Positions 18,371-26,828 are shown, counted from the first letter of the stretch. The stretch: DNA of 64,000 bases from Curtobacterium pusillum (GCF_007673235.1 NZ_VDZH01000002.1:265652-329651); one strand, 5' to 3'. Notes: generated by a model not told the origin, from the sequence alone. Numbers and translations are program-made.

Positions 18371-18631
18371 TCAGCGCAGACGCGCGGCGTGCTGGCGGTC
18401 CTTCTCGTGCTCACGCACGACGGCGCTCACCGCCAGCCACAGCAGGAGCGAGACGAACCACCAGAAGGTGACCACGGCGGCGGCGCCGCCGAGAGAGGTC
18501 GCGAGAGGCAGGAGGTCGACTGCATCCGCTCCCTTCCCGAAGATGACGATCGCGGAGACCCAGAGCCCGATCGCTGCCAGGAAGGAAATGATCCACACGG
18601 CCATGAGGCCGTCGCGCCATCCGTTGTTCAC
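18371..18631 (-). CDS. Small two-helix membrane protein, unrecognised
   Basis: An 86-residue protein with two hydrophobic helices (about residues 12-31 and 45-70) and a charged C-terminus (REHEKDRQHAARLR) that should face the cytosol. I do not recognise a family. The GTG at 18631 is preferred because TACGCT (18638-18643 on the minus strand) lies 6 nt upstream, the leaderless spacing seen for other genes here. An ATG at 18604 would shorten it by nine residues. It converges on tRNA-Arg and a palindromic repeat marks its 3' end. Confidence 0.6.
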   Translation of the reverse strand: MNNGWRDGLMAVWIISFLAAIGLWVSAIVIFGKGADAVDLLPLATSLGGAAAVVTFWWFVSLLLWLAVSAVVREHEKDRQHAARLR

Positions 18632-18708
18632 GAGACGAGCGTATCTGTGAGCTGGCTCAGGTGACGCGTCGGCGTAGCTGCGGCATCGGGATTCCGTATG
18701 CGAAATCC

Positions 18709-18738
18709 TTGTACACGCCGGCGCCCGATGCCTAGGTT
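18709..18738 (+). promoter_or_regulatory. Possible promoter of the 18.8 kb gene pair
   Basis: TTGTAC (18709-18714) and TAGGTT (18733-18738) are spaced by 18 bp in a locally AT-richer stretch, 73 nt before the first GTG start. This is a motif prediction only. Confidence 0.35.
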
Positions 18739-18810
18739 CGCTGCAGGGCTCGACGAACGCAGCAGGCACGGCGTGAAGAGCGTCGAGCACGAGCCGAGGT
18801 CGAGCGGACC

Positions 18811-19185
18811 GTGGTCGATCAGGATCGCGGCGACTACCGTCCACCCGATCGAGCGACGTGCGCCGAACGCGGTTGGTACCAGAGCGTCGACGATGCGGAC
18901 ACCGTCCGCCTGGAACACCGACTCTTCCGATCCGGAGGCCGCCTCGTGGACTTCGTGATCTTGGTCCACACGGTCGACCTCGATGGCGCCTGGGCGGAGA
19001 CGGCGCGGATCGACTGCTGTCACGGGTACGTCCACCTCCACCACGCGAACGGCACGGTGAGTGCGGTCGGGCCTGTCCACGAGGTCGGGGACATCCCCGG
19101 TCTCTTCGACGTGGCCTCCGATCGGGCCATGCGGTACGCCGTTACAATCCGGGACATGAAGGGCGGGAATGAGCGCAATGTCTGA
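18811..19185 (+). CDS. Unrecognised protein, possibly DUF7718-like
   Basis: A 124-residue soluble protein with the segments VRLEHRLFRSGGRLVDFV and RIDCCHGYVHLHHANG. The second resembles the RxDtaHGxxHxd pattern I associate with DUF7718-type proteins, but this is a weak memory, not a firm assignment. The His/Cys-rich patch could bind a metal. The GTG start has GAGCGGA upstream. It overlaps the next gene by 17 bases, so they form a unit. Base composition is lower in GC than the neighbouring enzymes, hinting at horizontal origin. Confidence 0.55.
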   Translation: MVDQDRGDYRPPDRATCAERGWYQSVDDADTVRLEHRLFRSGGRLVDFVILVHTVDLDGAWAETARIDCCHGYVHLHHANGTVSAVGPVHEVGDIPGLFDVASDRAMRYAVTIRDMKGGNERNV

Positions 19186-19603
19186 ACTCGATGCGTTCCG
19201 TGCAGAGGTCAACCGTTCGCTTGCGGTCGGCGATCTCGCCGACGTCGAGCTCGAGGTCGTGGACGACGAAGGGCGCACGCCCGTGGTCGTGGCGCTGGGG
19301 GACGAACGTCTCCCGGTTCTGCTGCGGCGGATGGAATCGGTCGGCGGTTACGCGAACGTGTTCGTCAAGACGGTCGCCGGGATCCGTCGCGTGGCCGTCA
19401 TGGACGTCGACGGCGCGCTCGACGTCCGGTCAGCAGACGACATGAGCGCCGCGTCTGACCAGCCCAGCGCCGACAGCACGGTCGCCGTCTTCGTCGAGTA
19501 CCTCAGCCACCGGCGCGGCGGGGTCGTGTTGCCCGCTCGACTCGCGACCGCCTCTCGGAACGCCCTGCCTGCTCGGCAGGTCGAGATCATCGCGGCTTCC
19601 TGA
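19169..19603 (+). CDS. Unrecognised partner protein of the upstream gene
   Basis: A 144-residue soluble protein, acidic in its N-terminal half, that I do not recognise. The N-terminal 90 residues look like a compact alpha/beta domain ending VKTVAGIRRVAVMDVDGALDV. A Ser/Ala-rich linker and a C-terminal strand-rich tail follow. The ATG at 19169 has AAGGG five bases upstream; an in-frame ATG at 19178 is possible. Its start lies inside the end of the preceding gene, which suggests coordinated production. An XRE- or toxin-like motif is not visible, so calling it a toxin-antitoxin pair would be speculation. Confidence 0.55.
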   Translation: MSAMSELDAFRAEVNRSLAVGDLADVELEVVDDEGRTPVVVALGDERLPVLLRRMESVGGYANVFVKTVAGIRRVAVMDVDGALDVRSADDMSAASDQPSADSTVAVFVEYLSHRRGGVVLPARLATASRNALPARQVEIIAAS

Positions 19604-19614
19604 GCTGGCATGGA

Positions 19615-19660
19615 ACGGACTGGAGGCGCGGTGCCAGCTGGCACCGCGCCTCCAGTCCGT
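19615..19660. repeat. 46-bp perfect palindrome between convergent stops
   Basis: The left half ACGGACTGGAGGCGCGG... is the exact complement of the right half, with the symmetry axis between 19637 and 19638 and no unpaired spacer. It begins 12 nt after one stop codon and ends 17 nt before the opposing stop. It is the best copy of the family and probably a two-way terminator. Confidence 0.9.
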
Positions 19661-19676
19661 CAGACCAGCAGGTCGA

Positions 19677-20798
19677 CTACGCGACCCGCTCGCGCACCTC
19701 GGCCAGCGTCGGGTAGTCGGTGTACCCCTCGGCACCCTGGCCGTAGAACAGCTCCGGACGCGGCTCGTTGAGCTCCGTGTCGTGCTCCCAGCGGTGGGCG
19801 AGGTCCGGGTTGGCGATCGCGGCGCGGCCGACCCCGACGGCGTCCGCGTGGCCGTCCTCGACGAGGGCGAGTGCCTCGTCGCGGGTGGTCAGTGCGCTGA
19901 AGCCGGAGTTGGCGATGAACGGTGCGCCCACCGTGCGGCGGATGTGCTGCACGAGGTCGCCCGTCGGCTCGGCGTGCAGGACGTCGACGAAGGCGAGTCC
20001 CAGCGGCGCGAGTCCCTCGGCGATGGCGGTGTAGACCGCTCGGACGTCGGCCGGGTCGTCCTCGATGACACCCTGGATGCCGTGCTCGGGCGACAGTCGG
20101 ATGCCGGTGCGGTCGGCGCCGATGGCCTCGGCGACGGCGGTGGTGACCTCGATCGCGAAGCGGGCGCGGTTCTCCGGGGAGCCCCCGTACTGGTCGGTGC
20201 GGGTGTTCGACGCGGCCGAGGTGAACTCGTGCACGAGGTACCCGTTGGCGCCGTGCACCTGGACGCCGTCGAGCCCCGCGGCGATCGCGTTGCGTGCGGC
20301 CTGCACGAAGCCCTGGACAGCCTCCTGGACCTCGTCGGTGGTGAGCGCGTGGGGGACCGGCATGTCGACCTTGGACCCGTCGGCGAGGTGCGTCTGGCCG
20401 GGTGCAGCCAGGGCCGAGGGAGCGACGATGCGCTCGGTCTGTGAGATGTCGGTGTGCGAGACGCGGCCACCGTGCATGAGCTGCATGACGATGGTCCCGC
20501 CGGCGGCGTGCACGGCGTCGGCGACGCGGCGCCAGCCGGCGATCTGCTCCTCGGTCTCGATGCCGGGCTGGCCCGGGTACGAGCGGCCCTCCTGCACGGG
20601 CCAGGTGCCCTCGGTGACGATCAGGCCGAGGCCGGCGCGCTGCGCGTAGTGCTCGACGAGCAGGTCGTTCGGGACACCGTGCTCGCCGGCGCGCACGCGG
20701 GTGAGCGGTGCCATGACGATGCGGTTCGACAGGGGGAGTGCGCCGAAGTCGGCGGGTTCGAAGAGCTTCACGTCGGGGTGCAACGACGTGTTGTCCAT
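19677..20798 (-). CDS. Old yellow enzyme family alkene reductase
   Basis: A 373-residue FMN-dependent NADH:flavin oxidoreductase. The family landmarks are present: NRIVMAPLTR near the N-terminus, QLMHGGRVSH, the substrate-binding HGANGYLVHEF, the RTDQYGGSPENR signature, and the phosphate-binding GVGRAAIANPD near the end. Old yellow enzymes reduce activated C=C bonds of enals, enones and nitro-olefins and help detoxify electrophiles. It follows the zinc-ribbon gene by 25 nt on the same strand, with a MarR gene further up, so it is probably under redox or electrophile control. Confidence 0.93.
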   Translation of the reverse strand: MDNTSLHPDVKLFEPADFGALPLSNRIVMAPLTRVRAGEHGVPNDLLVEHYAQRAGLGLIVTEGTWPVQEGRSYPGQPGIETEEQIAGWRRVADAVHAAGGTIVMQLMHGGRVSHTDISQTERIVAPSALAAPGQTHLADGSKVDMPVPHALTTDEVQEAVQGFVQAARNAIAAGLDGVQVHGANGYLVHEFTSAASNTRTDQYGGSPENRARFAIEVTTAVAEAIGADRTGIRLSPEHGIQGVIEDDPADVRAVYTAIAEGLAPLGLAFVDVLHAEPTGDLVQHIRRTVGAPFIANSGFSALTTRDEALALVEDGHADAVGVGRAAIANPDLAHRWEHDTELNEPRPELFYGQGAEGYTDYPTLAEVRERVA

Positions 20799-20823
20799 CG
20801 CAATTCCGAGACGGCGGGGATCC

Positions 20824-21036
20824 TCAGCCGCGCGGGCAGACGAGCGTCGACGAGCGGACCTGCCCCTCGGGACGGATCACCTGGTGCAGCGAGAGGGGCT
20901 GGCCGCAGATCGGGCAGCCCCGGTCGATCGTGCGGTCGTCGACGCCCTCGGGGTGTCCGGCACCGATCTGCGAGGGCCCCATCTTCGCGATGAGCGTGCT
21001 GTTCCACCGTTCGTACCACTGTCCGAAGCGACCCAC
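20824..21036 (-). CDS. Small zinc-ribbon-like protein
   Basis: A 70-residue protein with an N-terminal aromatic segment (FGQWYERWNSTLIAKMGPSQ) and a CPICG pair followed near the end by a third cysteine (LVCPRG), suggesting a partial zinc ribbon. No function is known to me. The GTG at 21036 is chosen because GAAAGG lies 7 nt upstream; the longer open frame would run through the operator. It is probably cotranscribed with the old yellow enzyme gene. Confidence 0.7.
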   Translation of the reverse strand: MGRFGQWYERWNSTLIAKMGPSQIGAGHPEGVDDRTIDRGCPICGQPLSLHQVIRPEGQVRSSTLVCPRG

Positions 21037-21050
21037 GGTCCGTCCTTTCG

Positions 21051-21062
21051 TTCGTGCACGAA
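21051..21062. promoter_or_regulatory. Probable MarR operator upstream of zinc-ribbon gene
   Basis: TTCGTGCACGAA is a perfect 12-bp palindrome. A related half copy (GTGCCACGAACGG) lies at 21068-21080, and a similar TTCGTGGGCGAA site sits at 21549-21560 in the promoter of the adjacent marR gene. Two matching sites flanking the regulator support MarR binding to both. Confidence 0.55.
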
Positions 21063-21087
21063 CCATTGTGCCACGAACGGCTTCGGA

Positions 21088-21531
21088 TCACACCTCGTCG
21101 ACGACGACGAGCAGTGCCGTCAGTTCGTCCTTCAGCGCTTCCAGGCGTTCGAGTGGCCAGCCGAGTCGGTCGGCCACGGCGAGGGGGACGGCTCGGGCGC
21201 GGTCTCGGAGTGCCCGGCCGGCGGTGGTCAGCGAGACCTCGAGCTGCCGTTCGTCGGCGGCACTGCGCGAGCGACGGACGTAGCCGGAGGCCTCCAGCCG
21301 CTTGAGCAGCGGGCTCAGCGTGGCGGAGTCGAGTCGCAGTTCGCGGGCGATCTCGCGGACCGAACGGGGGTCCCGCTCCCACAGTGCGAGCATCACGAGG
21401 TACTGCGGGTGGGTCAGCCCCATGGGGTCGAGGAGGTCGCGGTAGAGCCCGATGACGCTCCGGCTCGTCGCCGCGAGCGCGAAGCAGAGCTGCCGGTCGA
21501 GGGCGAGCGGGTCCACGTCGGTCTCGGTCAT
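21088..21531 (-). CDS. MarR-family transcriptional regulator
   Basis: A 147-residue MarR regulator with a winged helix-turn-helix: [12 protein letters not shown], then [27 protein letters not shown] and the wing [15 protein letters not shown] single cysteine (C16, in [13 protein letters not shown] near the N-terminus) is placed like the sensing cysteine of OhrR-type MarR proteins, so peroxide or electrophile sensing is plausible. The ATG start has TATGGT 6 nt upstream, implying a leaderless transcript. The genes downstream on the same strand encode the zinc-ribbon protein and the old yellow enzyme. Confidence 0.9.
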   Translation of the reverse strand: MTETDVDPLALDRQLCFALAATSRSVIGLYRDLLDPMGLTHPQYLVMLALWERDPRSVREIARELRLDSATLSPLLKRLEASGYVRRSRSAADERQLEVSLTTAGRALRDRARAVPLAVADRLGWPLERLEALKDELTALLVVVDEV

Positions 21532-21537
21532 CCGCCC

Positions 21538-21560
21538 ACCATACCGTTCGCCCACGAAGG
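21538..21560 (-). promoter_or_regulatory. marR promoter with overlapping operator
   Basis: On the minus strand TATGGT (21538-21543) sits 6 nt before the marR ATG, a leaderless -10. Directly upstream of it is TTCGTGGGCGAA (21549-21560), sharing the TTCG....CGAA arms with the site at 21051. The position between -35 and -10 fits autorepression. Confidence 0.5.
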
Positions 21561-21588
21561 GTCCGCGGATGGCCGGTTCCTCGCTCAA

Positions 21589-21645
21589 CGAGTGAGCGGA
21601 AATCGTCGGGTCCGGCCGGCGGAGGCGACGATTTCTGCTCACTCG
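21589..21645. repeat. 20-bp-arm inverted repeat
   Basis: Arms 21589-21608 and 21626-21645 pair over 20 bp with one mismatch (CGAGTGAGC..AAATCGTCG and complement), loop 17 nt. It lies in the region between the marR promoter and the MMPL stop, beside the palindrome at 21670. Confidence 0.65.
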
Positions 21646-21669
21646 ATAGCGGGGTTGCGCCGCAACCGA

Positions 21670-21713
21670 CTGGAGGCGCGGGTCGACCCACGTGGGTCGA
21701 CCCGCGCCTCCAG
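21670..21713. repeat. 44-bp perfect palindrome after the MMPL gene
   Basis: The outer part is the family sequence CTGGAGGCGCGG; the centre is GTCGACCCAC/GTGGGTCGAC instead of TGCCAG/CTGGCA. Both halves changed together, so pairing is preserved despite a different centre. It ends 15 nt before the MMPL stop codon on the minus strand. Confidence 0.88.
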
Positions 21714-21727
21714 GCTGGGTGCGTCGA

Positions 21728-24322
21728 CTACGCGCGGTGCGCCGGCGGGTGCCCCGACTCGTGCGCGTGCGCGTCCGGCTCCACGGGCAGCGCGTGCGAC
21801 CCGGTGTGGGTGCTCTCGTGCCCGGCGACCGGGTGCGACCGCTCGAGCTTCGCGCCCTCCACGTCGACGTCCGGCACGATCCGGTCGAGCCACTTCGGGA
21901 ACCACCAGGCGCTCTTGCCGAGCAGGTGCATCGCGGCCGGGATGAGCAGCATCCGGACGACGAAGGCGTCCACCAGGACACCGAACGCCAGGCCGAACCC
22001 GATCGGCTTGATCGTGGAGGAGTCCGAGAAGATGAAGCCCGCGAACACCGAGATCATGATGATCGCGGCCGCCGTGACCACTGCGCGACCGGCGTGCAGG
22101 CCGCGCTGGACCGCCACCTTGGCCGATGCGCCGTGGGCGTAGGCCTCACGCATGCCGGACACCAGGAACAGCTGGTAGTCCATCGCGAGTCCGAACAGGA
22201 TGCCGATCTCGATGATGGGCAGGAAGCTCAGGATCGGTGCGGGGTCGTGCACCCCGAACACGCTGCCGAGCCAACCCCACTGGTAGATCGCGGTCAGGCC
22301 ACCGAACGACGCCATCACCGACAGGATGAAGCCCGCCGTGGCGGTGATCGGCACGAGGAACGACCGGAACACGATGATGAGGATGATCAGCGACAGGCCG
22401 ACGACCACCACCAGGTAGAGCGGCAGGACGTCCGCGAGCTTCTCGGACACGTCGATGTTCGCCGAGGCGTTGCCGGCGACGCCGAGCGTGGCCTTCCCGC
22501 CGTCGACGGTGACGTCCTGCGCACGGAGGTCCTTCACGAGCGTCTCGGTGGAGACGCTGTCCGGGCCACCGGCGGGCTTCACCTGGAACGCGATGATGTC
22601 CCGGTCTTTGGAGGCACCGATCGGCAGGACGGCCTTGACGTCGTCGTTCTTCGCCAGGGCCTCGCCGATGGTGACCTCGGTCGCGGTGACGTCGTCCTTG
22701 CTGATCGCCTTCGGCAGCGTCGCGACGACCAGGAGCGGGCCGTTCTGGCCGGCGCCGAACTCCTCGTCGAGCGCCTTGTACGCCTTGTACTGGCTGGAGT
22801 CGACCGACTCGGACGCACCCGTCGGCAGGCCGAGGCGCATCTGCGTGGCGGGGAGGGCGATCGTGCCGAGGACCGCGACACCGGCGACGAGCGTGATGAC
22901 CGCGCGCCAGGTCGACATGGGCTTGTTCGGCACCCGCGTCGAGTCGGTGTTGCCGATCTTCGCGCGCTCCTTCTTCCGGAGGATCCGCATGCCGATGAGC
23001 GACAGCAGCGCCGGGGTGAAGGACGTGGCGATGAGGATCGCGAAGAACACCGCGACCGCGCCGACCGTGCCCATCAGGCCGAGGAACGGGATGCCCGTGA
23101 TGTTCAGCGCGAGCAGGGCGACGATGACGGTCGCGCCCGCGAAGACCACGGCGTTGCCGGAGGTGCCGTTCGCGAGCCCGATCGACTCGTGCACCTGCAT
23201 GCCCTGCTTCAGCTGGGTCCGGTGTCGGTTCAGGATGAAGAGCGAGTAGTCGATGCCGACCGCCAGGCCCAGCATCACCCCCAGCACCGGCGTCACCGAG
23301 ATGAACTCGACGAGGCTCGAGAACGACAGGGCGGCGAGCGAGGCCACCCCGACGCCGAGGACGGCGCTGACGAGCGGCACGGCGGCGCCGATGATCGTGC
23401 GGAGCATGAGGAACAGCACGAGCGCGGCGATGATCACGCCGCCGATCTCACCGGGGCCGAGGATCGACGGGACGCCCTGCGCGATGTCGTTCGAGACGTA
23501 CACGCTCACGCCGCTGATGTCGGCGTCGTCCGCCTTGTCCGCGATGGCGGTCTTGGTGTCCGCGGGGACCTCGAACGTCGACTTCGTGAACTGCACGGTC
23601 CCGATGACGGCGCTGCCGTTCGACGACACGAAGCGGATGTCCTTCGACAGTTCGAGCAGTCGCGCGTTCTCGTCGAGCTCCTGCTTCGCGTCGGCGAGCT
23701 TCGACTTGCCGTCGTCGAGCTTCTGCTGCGAGGCGTCGATCGTCTGCTGCTGCGCGTCGATCTGCTGCTGGGCGGCGTCGAGCTGTGCCTGCGCGGCGCT
23801 CTGGGCGGCACCGGTGAGGGCGGCAACCTGCTGCTTCTGCGCGTCGAGCTGCTGCTGGGCCGCGGCGATCTGCTGCTTCCCGGAGTCGATCTGGGTCTGG
23901 CCGTCGGTGATCTGCGACTCCTGGTCGGCGATCTGCGCCTGACCGTCGGTGATCTTCTGGCGGCCGTCGTCGAGCTGCTTCTGCGTGTCGAAGCCGCTCG
24001 TGGCGCCCTTGACCCCGTCGAGCTTCTCGATGCCCTTGAGGAAGTCAGCGACGTCGGCCTTCTGCGTGTCGGTGAACGCCTTGCCGTTCTTCGTCTCGAA
24101 GACGATCGTCCCGTTGCCGCCGTTCGCGGACGGGAACTTGTCGGCGAGCTCGTCCTGCACCTGGCTGGTCTTGGTGTTCGGGATGGTGATCGACGACGAG
24201 ATCGTCCCGGCGAACAGGGTGTAGGTGACGCCGGCGATGCCCATGATCACCACCCAGGCGATGATCACGAGCCAGTGGCGTCGTGCGGAGAACCGTCCGA
24301 GACGGTAGAGGAGACCGGCCAT
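21728..24322 (-). CDS. MMPL/RND-family transporter with coiled-coil domain
   Basis: An 864-residue membrane protein with twelve or so membrane segments in two halves, of the MMPL (RND-related) family that exports lipids or drugs. Membrane segment 1 is at about 15-35. The first large extracytoplasmic loop holds a long Gln/Asp-rich coiled coil (about 110-225, repeating QQQIDAQQQTI-like heptads), typical of actinobacterial YdgH/MMPL proteins. The second half carries another loop and ends in a His/Glu-rich cytosolic tail. The ATG at 24322 begins the first helix. The TetR gene directly upstream is the likely regulator, a common drug-efflux arrangement. Confidence 0.92.
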   Translation of the reverse strand: MAGLLYRLGRFSARRHWLVIIAWVVIMGIAGVTYTLFAGTISSSITIPNTKTSQVQDELADKFPSANGGNGTIVFETKNGKAFTDTQKADVADFLKGIEKLDGVKGATSGFDTQKQLDDGRQKITDGQAQIADQESQITDGQTQIDSGKQQIAAAQQQLDAQKQQVAALTGAAQSAAQAQLDAAQQQIDAQQQTIDASQQKLDDGKSKLADAKQELDENARLLELSKDIRFVSSNGSAVIGTVQFTKSTFEVPADTKTAIADKADDADISGVSVYVSNDIAQGVPSILGPGEIGGVIIAALVLFLMLRTIIGAAVPLVSAVLGVGVASLAALSFSSLVEFISVTPVLGVMLGLAVGIDYSLFILNRHRTQLKQGMQVHESIGLANGTSGNAVVFAGATVIVALLALNITGIPFLGLMGTVGAVAVFFAILIATSFTPALLSLIGMRILRKKERAKIGNTDSTRVPNKPMSTWRAVITLVAGVAVLGTIALPATQMRLGLPTGASESVDSSQYKAYKALDEEFGAGQNGPLLVVATLPKAISKDDVTATEVTIGEALAKNDDVKAVLPIGASKDRDIIAFQVKPAGGPDSVSTETLVKDLRAQDVTVDGGKATLGVAGNASANIDVSEKLADVLPLYLVVVVGLSLIILIIVFRSFLVPITATAGFILSVMASFGGLTAIYQWGWLGSVFGVHDPAPILSFLPIIEIGILFGLAMDYQLFLVSGMREAYAHGASAKVAVQRGLHAGRAVVTAAAIIMISVFAGFIFSDSSTIKPIGFGLAFGVLVDAFVVRMLLIPAAMHLLGKSAWWFPKWLDRIVPDVDVEGAKLERSHPVAGHESTHTGSHALPVEPDAHAHESGHPPAHRA

Positions 24323-24396
24323 GCGGTTGCCCCGTTCCTTTCGTGTCAGGTGCTGTGGAGGAGGTGGGGTGCGCCGGTGAACCCCTGGAGGTGGAG

Positions 24397-25035
24397 TCAG
24401 TCGGTGGGCATGTAGCCGCTGCGGACGCTGTGCACGAGGCGGGCGAGCAGGGCGTCCCAGGCGTCGAGCGCGTCCTGGTCGAGGCGCGGACCGGTCGTCG
24501 TGAGCCAGTGCTCGGCGATGACGACGATCCCGCTCATCAGGGACTCGACGAGCAGGGCGGCGTCGAGGGCGTCGGCGGCCGGGTGTCGCCGGGCGACCTC
24601 TTCACGGAGGCGCTCGGTGACCCGGGCGAACGCGGTCTGGGTGAGGACGGCTGCCTTCGGGTCGTCCTTGCCGGGGTCCCCGAGGATCCGGTACATGCCG
24701 GCGATGGCGGGCGCCAGGTCCGCGCCACGAGCCGCCGACTCGAGCTCGTCGAACATCGAGGCCCGGCTGCCGTCGCCGATCGGGGTCTTCGCCATGTCGG
24801 CCAGGAAGCGGTCGATGATGACCGAGAGCTCCTGCTCGCACACGGCCAGCAGGACCTCGTCGAGGGACCCGAAGTGGTTGAAGACCGTCCGGCGTGCGAT
24901 GTCCGCCCGCGATGCCAGGTCGTCGACGCTGAACCCGCGGCCGCCGCGCTCCTCGACGAGGTCGCGCGCTGCCTGCAGGATCGCCGCTCGGTGCTTCGCC
25001 TTCAGGGCAGCACGGCGGTCGATCGACAGGGTCAC
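24397..25035 (-). CDS. TetR-family repressor of the MMPL gene
   Basis: A 212-residue TetR regulator. The helix-turn-helix spans about residues 10-55 (RAAILQAARDLVEERGGRG, then ADIARRTVFNHFGSLDEVLL), with a ligand domain after it. I place the start at the GTG at 25035, because TAGTGT lies 7 nt upstream and TTGCAC 18 bp above that, a complete leaderless promoter. A GTG at 25044 would overlap the -10 box. It precedes the MMPL transporter on the same strand by 74 nt, so it probably represses both genes. Confidence 0.88.
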   Translation of the reverse strand: MTLSIDRRAALKAKHRAAILQAARDLVEERGGRGFSVDDLASRADIARRTVFNHFGSLDEVLLAVCEQELSVIIDRFLADMAKTPIGDGSRASMFDELESAARGADLAPAIAGMYRILGDPGKDDPKAAVLTQTAFARVTERLREEVARRHPAADALDAALLVESLMSGIVVIAEHWLTTTGPRLDQDALDAWDALLARLVHSVRSGYMPTD

Positions 25036-25042
25036 GATGATC

Positions 25043-25072
25043 ACACTAGGTGCATCGATGCACTCGGTGCAA
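25043..25072 (-). promoter_or_regulatory. tetR promoter with palindromic operator in the spacer
   Basis: On the minus strand TTGCAC (25067-25072), an 18-bp spacer and TAGTGT (25043-25048) form a promoter. The perfect 14-bp palindrome GTGCATCGATGCAC (25050-25063) fills the spacer. A further half site AGTGCATC lies at 25080-25087. This is a textbook position for TetR autorepression. Confidence 0.65.
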
Positions 25073-25192
25073 CGAGTAGGAGTGCATCCTCAGGTTCGTA
25101 CCCCGGAGGCAGCTGAGCGGCAGAAACGATGTGCAGCACAACTGTGCGTGGTTGACTGGGCCGAGCACGTCCGCCGTACGAAGGAGTACCCG

Positions 25193-26674
25193 ATGCCCGT
25201 CCGCCTGTCCCCGGAGACCCTCGACGAGATCGCCGCGAGCGGTGTCGCCGTCCCGACCTACGACCGCGACGGGATCACCGCCGGCATCGTGCACTTCGGC
25301 GTCGGCGGCTTCCACCGAGCCCACCAGGTGATGGTGGTCGACCGGCTCCTGCAGCAGGGCGAGGCCCGCGACTACGGCATCTGCGGCGTCGGCGTGCTCG
25401 AGCAGGACCGTCGGATGGCGACCGCGATGGCCGAGCAGGGCGGGCTGTACACGCTCGTCCTCAAGCACCCGGACGGCACCCGGGAGTCGCGCGTCATCGG
25501 CAGCATCGTCGACTACCTGCTCGCCGTCGACGATCCCGACGCCGTGGTCGAGAAGATGGCGCACCCGGACACGAAGATCGTCAGCCTGACCATCACCGAG
25601 GGCGGCTACAACTTCGACCACGTGACGGGCGAGTTCGTCGCCGACGAGCCCGGCGTCGCGGCCGACCTGCGGGGTGACGCGCCGCCGCGCACCGTGTTCG
25701 GACTCGTCGTCGAGGCCCTGCGCCGACGCCGTGACCGTGGGCAGGAGCCGTTCACGGTGATGTCGTGCGACAACATCCAGGGCAACGGCCACGTGGCGCG
25801 CGACATGTTCACCGCCTACGCCCGCCTGCAGGACCCCGCGTTCGCCGACTGGATGGACGAGCACGTGTCGTTCCCGAACTCGATGGTCGACCGGATCACC
25901 CCGGTCACCGCCGACGAGGACCGCGCCTGGGTGCGTGACGAACTCGGCATCGAGGACGCCTGGCCCGTCGTCGCCGAGCCCTTCTTCCAGTGGGTGCTCG
26001 AGGACGACCACCCCGCCGGACGTCCGCCGTACGAGCAGGCCGACGTCCAGCTCGTCGACGACGTCGAACCGTACGAGCTCATGAAGCTCCGACTGCTCAA
26101 CGCCTCGCACCAGGGCCTCTGCTACTTCGGGTACCTGTCCGGCTACCGCTACGCGCACGAGGCCACGCAGGACGAGGCGATCGCGACCTTCCTGCGCCGC
26201 TACATGGACGAGGAGGGCACGCCGACCCTCACGCCCGTCCCCGGCATCGACCTGGAGGACTACAAGTCCACCCTCATCGAGCGCTTCCAGAACCCCGAGG
26301 TCCGCGACACCCTGGCACGCCTCTGCGCCGAGTCGAGCGACCGCATCCCGAAGTGGCTGCTGCCCGTCGTGCGCGAGAACCTCGCGTCCGGTGGGCCCGT
26401 CACGCTGTCCGCCGGGATCGTGGCGTCGTGGGCGCGGTACGCCGAGGGCACCGACGAGTCCGGCGAACCGATCACCGTCGTCGACCGCCTGGCCGATCAG
26501 CTCACGGCGATCGCGCAGACGCAGCGCGACGACCGACTCGCCTTCGTCGCGAACCGGCAGGTCTTCGGGGACCTCGTCGACGACGAGCGCTTCGTCGCGG
26601 CGTACCGCGACGCCCTCGACGGGCTCCTCACCGAGGGTGCGCACGCGACGGTGACGCGCTTGTCGCGTTCCTGA
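25193..26674 (+). CDS. Mannitol/polyol 2-dehydrogenase
   Basis: A 493-residue polyol-specific long-chain dehydrogenase of the mannitol dehydrogenase family, oxidising mannitol or arabinitol-type polyols to the ketose with NAD. The N-terminal nucleotide domain has HFGVGGFHRAHQ. The catalytic set is K298, N303 and H306 in LMKLRLLNASHQ, and the DRITP stretch is also typical. The length matches the family (about 490). The ATG has AAGGAG at 25181-25186. It is divergent from the tetR gene and stands alone; no polyol transporter is adjacent. Confidence 0.93.
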   Translation: MPVRLSPETLDEIAASGVAVPTYDRDGITAGIVHFGVGGFHRAHQVMVVDRLLQQGEARDYGICGVGVLEQDRRMATAMAEQGGLYTLVLKHPDGTRESRVIGSIVDYLLAVDDPDAVVEKMAHPDTKIVSLTITEGGYNFDHVTGEFVADEPGVAADLRGDAPPRTVFGLVVEALRRRRDRGQEPFTVMSCDNIQGNGHVARDMFTAYARLQDPAFADWMDEHVSFPNSMVDRITPVTADEDRAWVRDELGIEDAWPVVAEPFFQWVLEDDHPAGRPPYEQADVQLVDDVEPYELMKLRLLNASHQGLCYFGYLSGYRYAHEATQDEAIATFLRRYMDEEGTPTLTPVPGIDLEDYKSTLIERFQNPEVRDTLARLCAESSDRIPKWLLPVVRENLASGGPVTLSAGIVASWARYAEGTDESGEPITVVDRLADQLTAIAQTQRDDRLAFVANRQVFGDLVDDERFVAAYRDALDGLLTEGAHATVTRLSRS

Positions 26675-26696
26675 GACGCAACCGACGATCGGACTG

Positions 26697-26726
26697 GAGG
26701 CGCGGTGCCAGCTGGCACCGCGCCTC
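26697..26726. repeat. 30-bp perfect palindrome with a damaged right end
   Basis: The core GAGGCGCGGTGCCAG pairs with its exact complement. The left side continues GGACTG as in other copies, but the right side reads CTCCCCACC instead of CTCCAGTCC, so the outer pairs are lost. It begins about 20 nt after the polyol dehydrogenase stop. Confidence 0.8.
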
Positions 26727-26828
26727 TCCCCACCGGCACGGCCGGTCTGCCGCTGGCGCGTCAGCCCGGAACCGGCGGCGTGGGCCCTGTCCGTCTGTGG
26801 TCCCGTCTTCGGGCGCTAGGGTCGCGTC

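Noticed and set aside
18811-19603. Classical toxin-antitoxin system
   Set aside because: Neither protein shows a helix-turn-helix, RelE, PIN, MazF or HicA-like pattern, so only the gene arrangement would support it.
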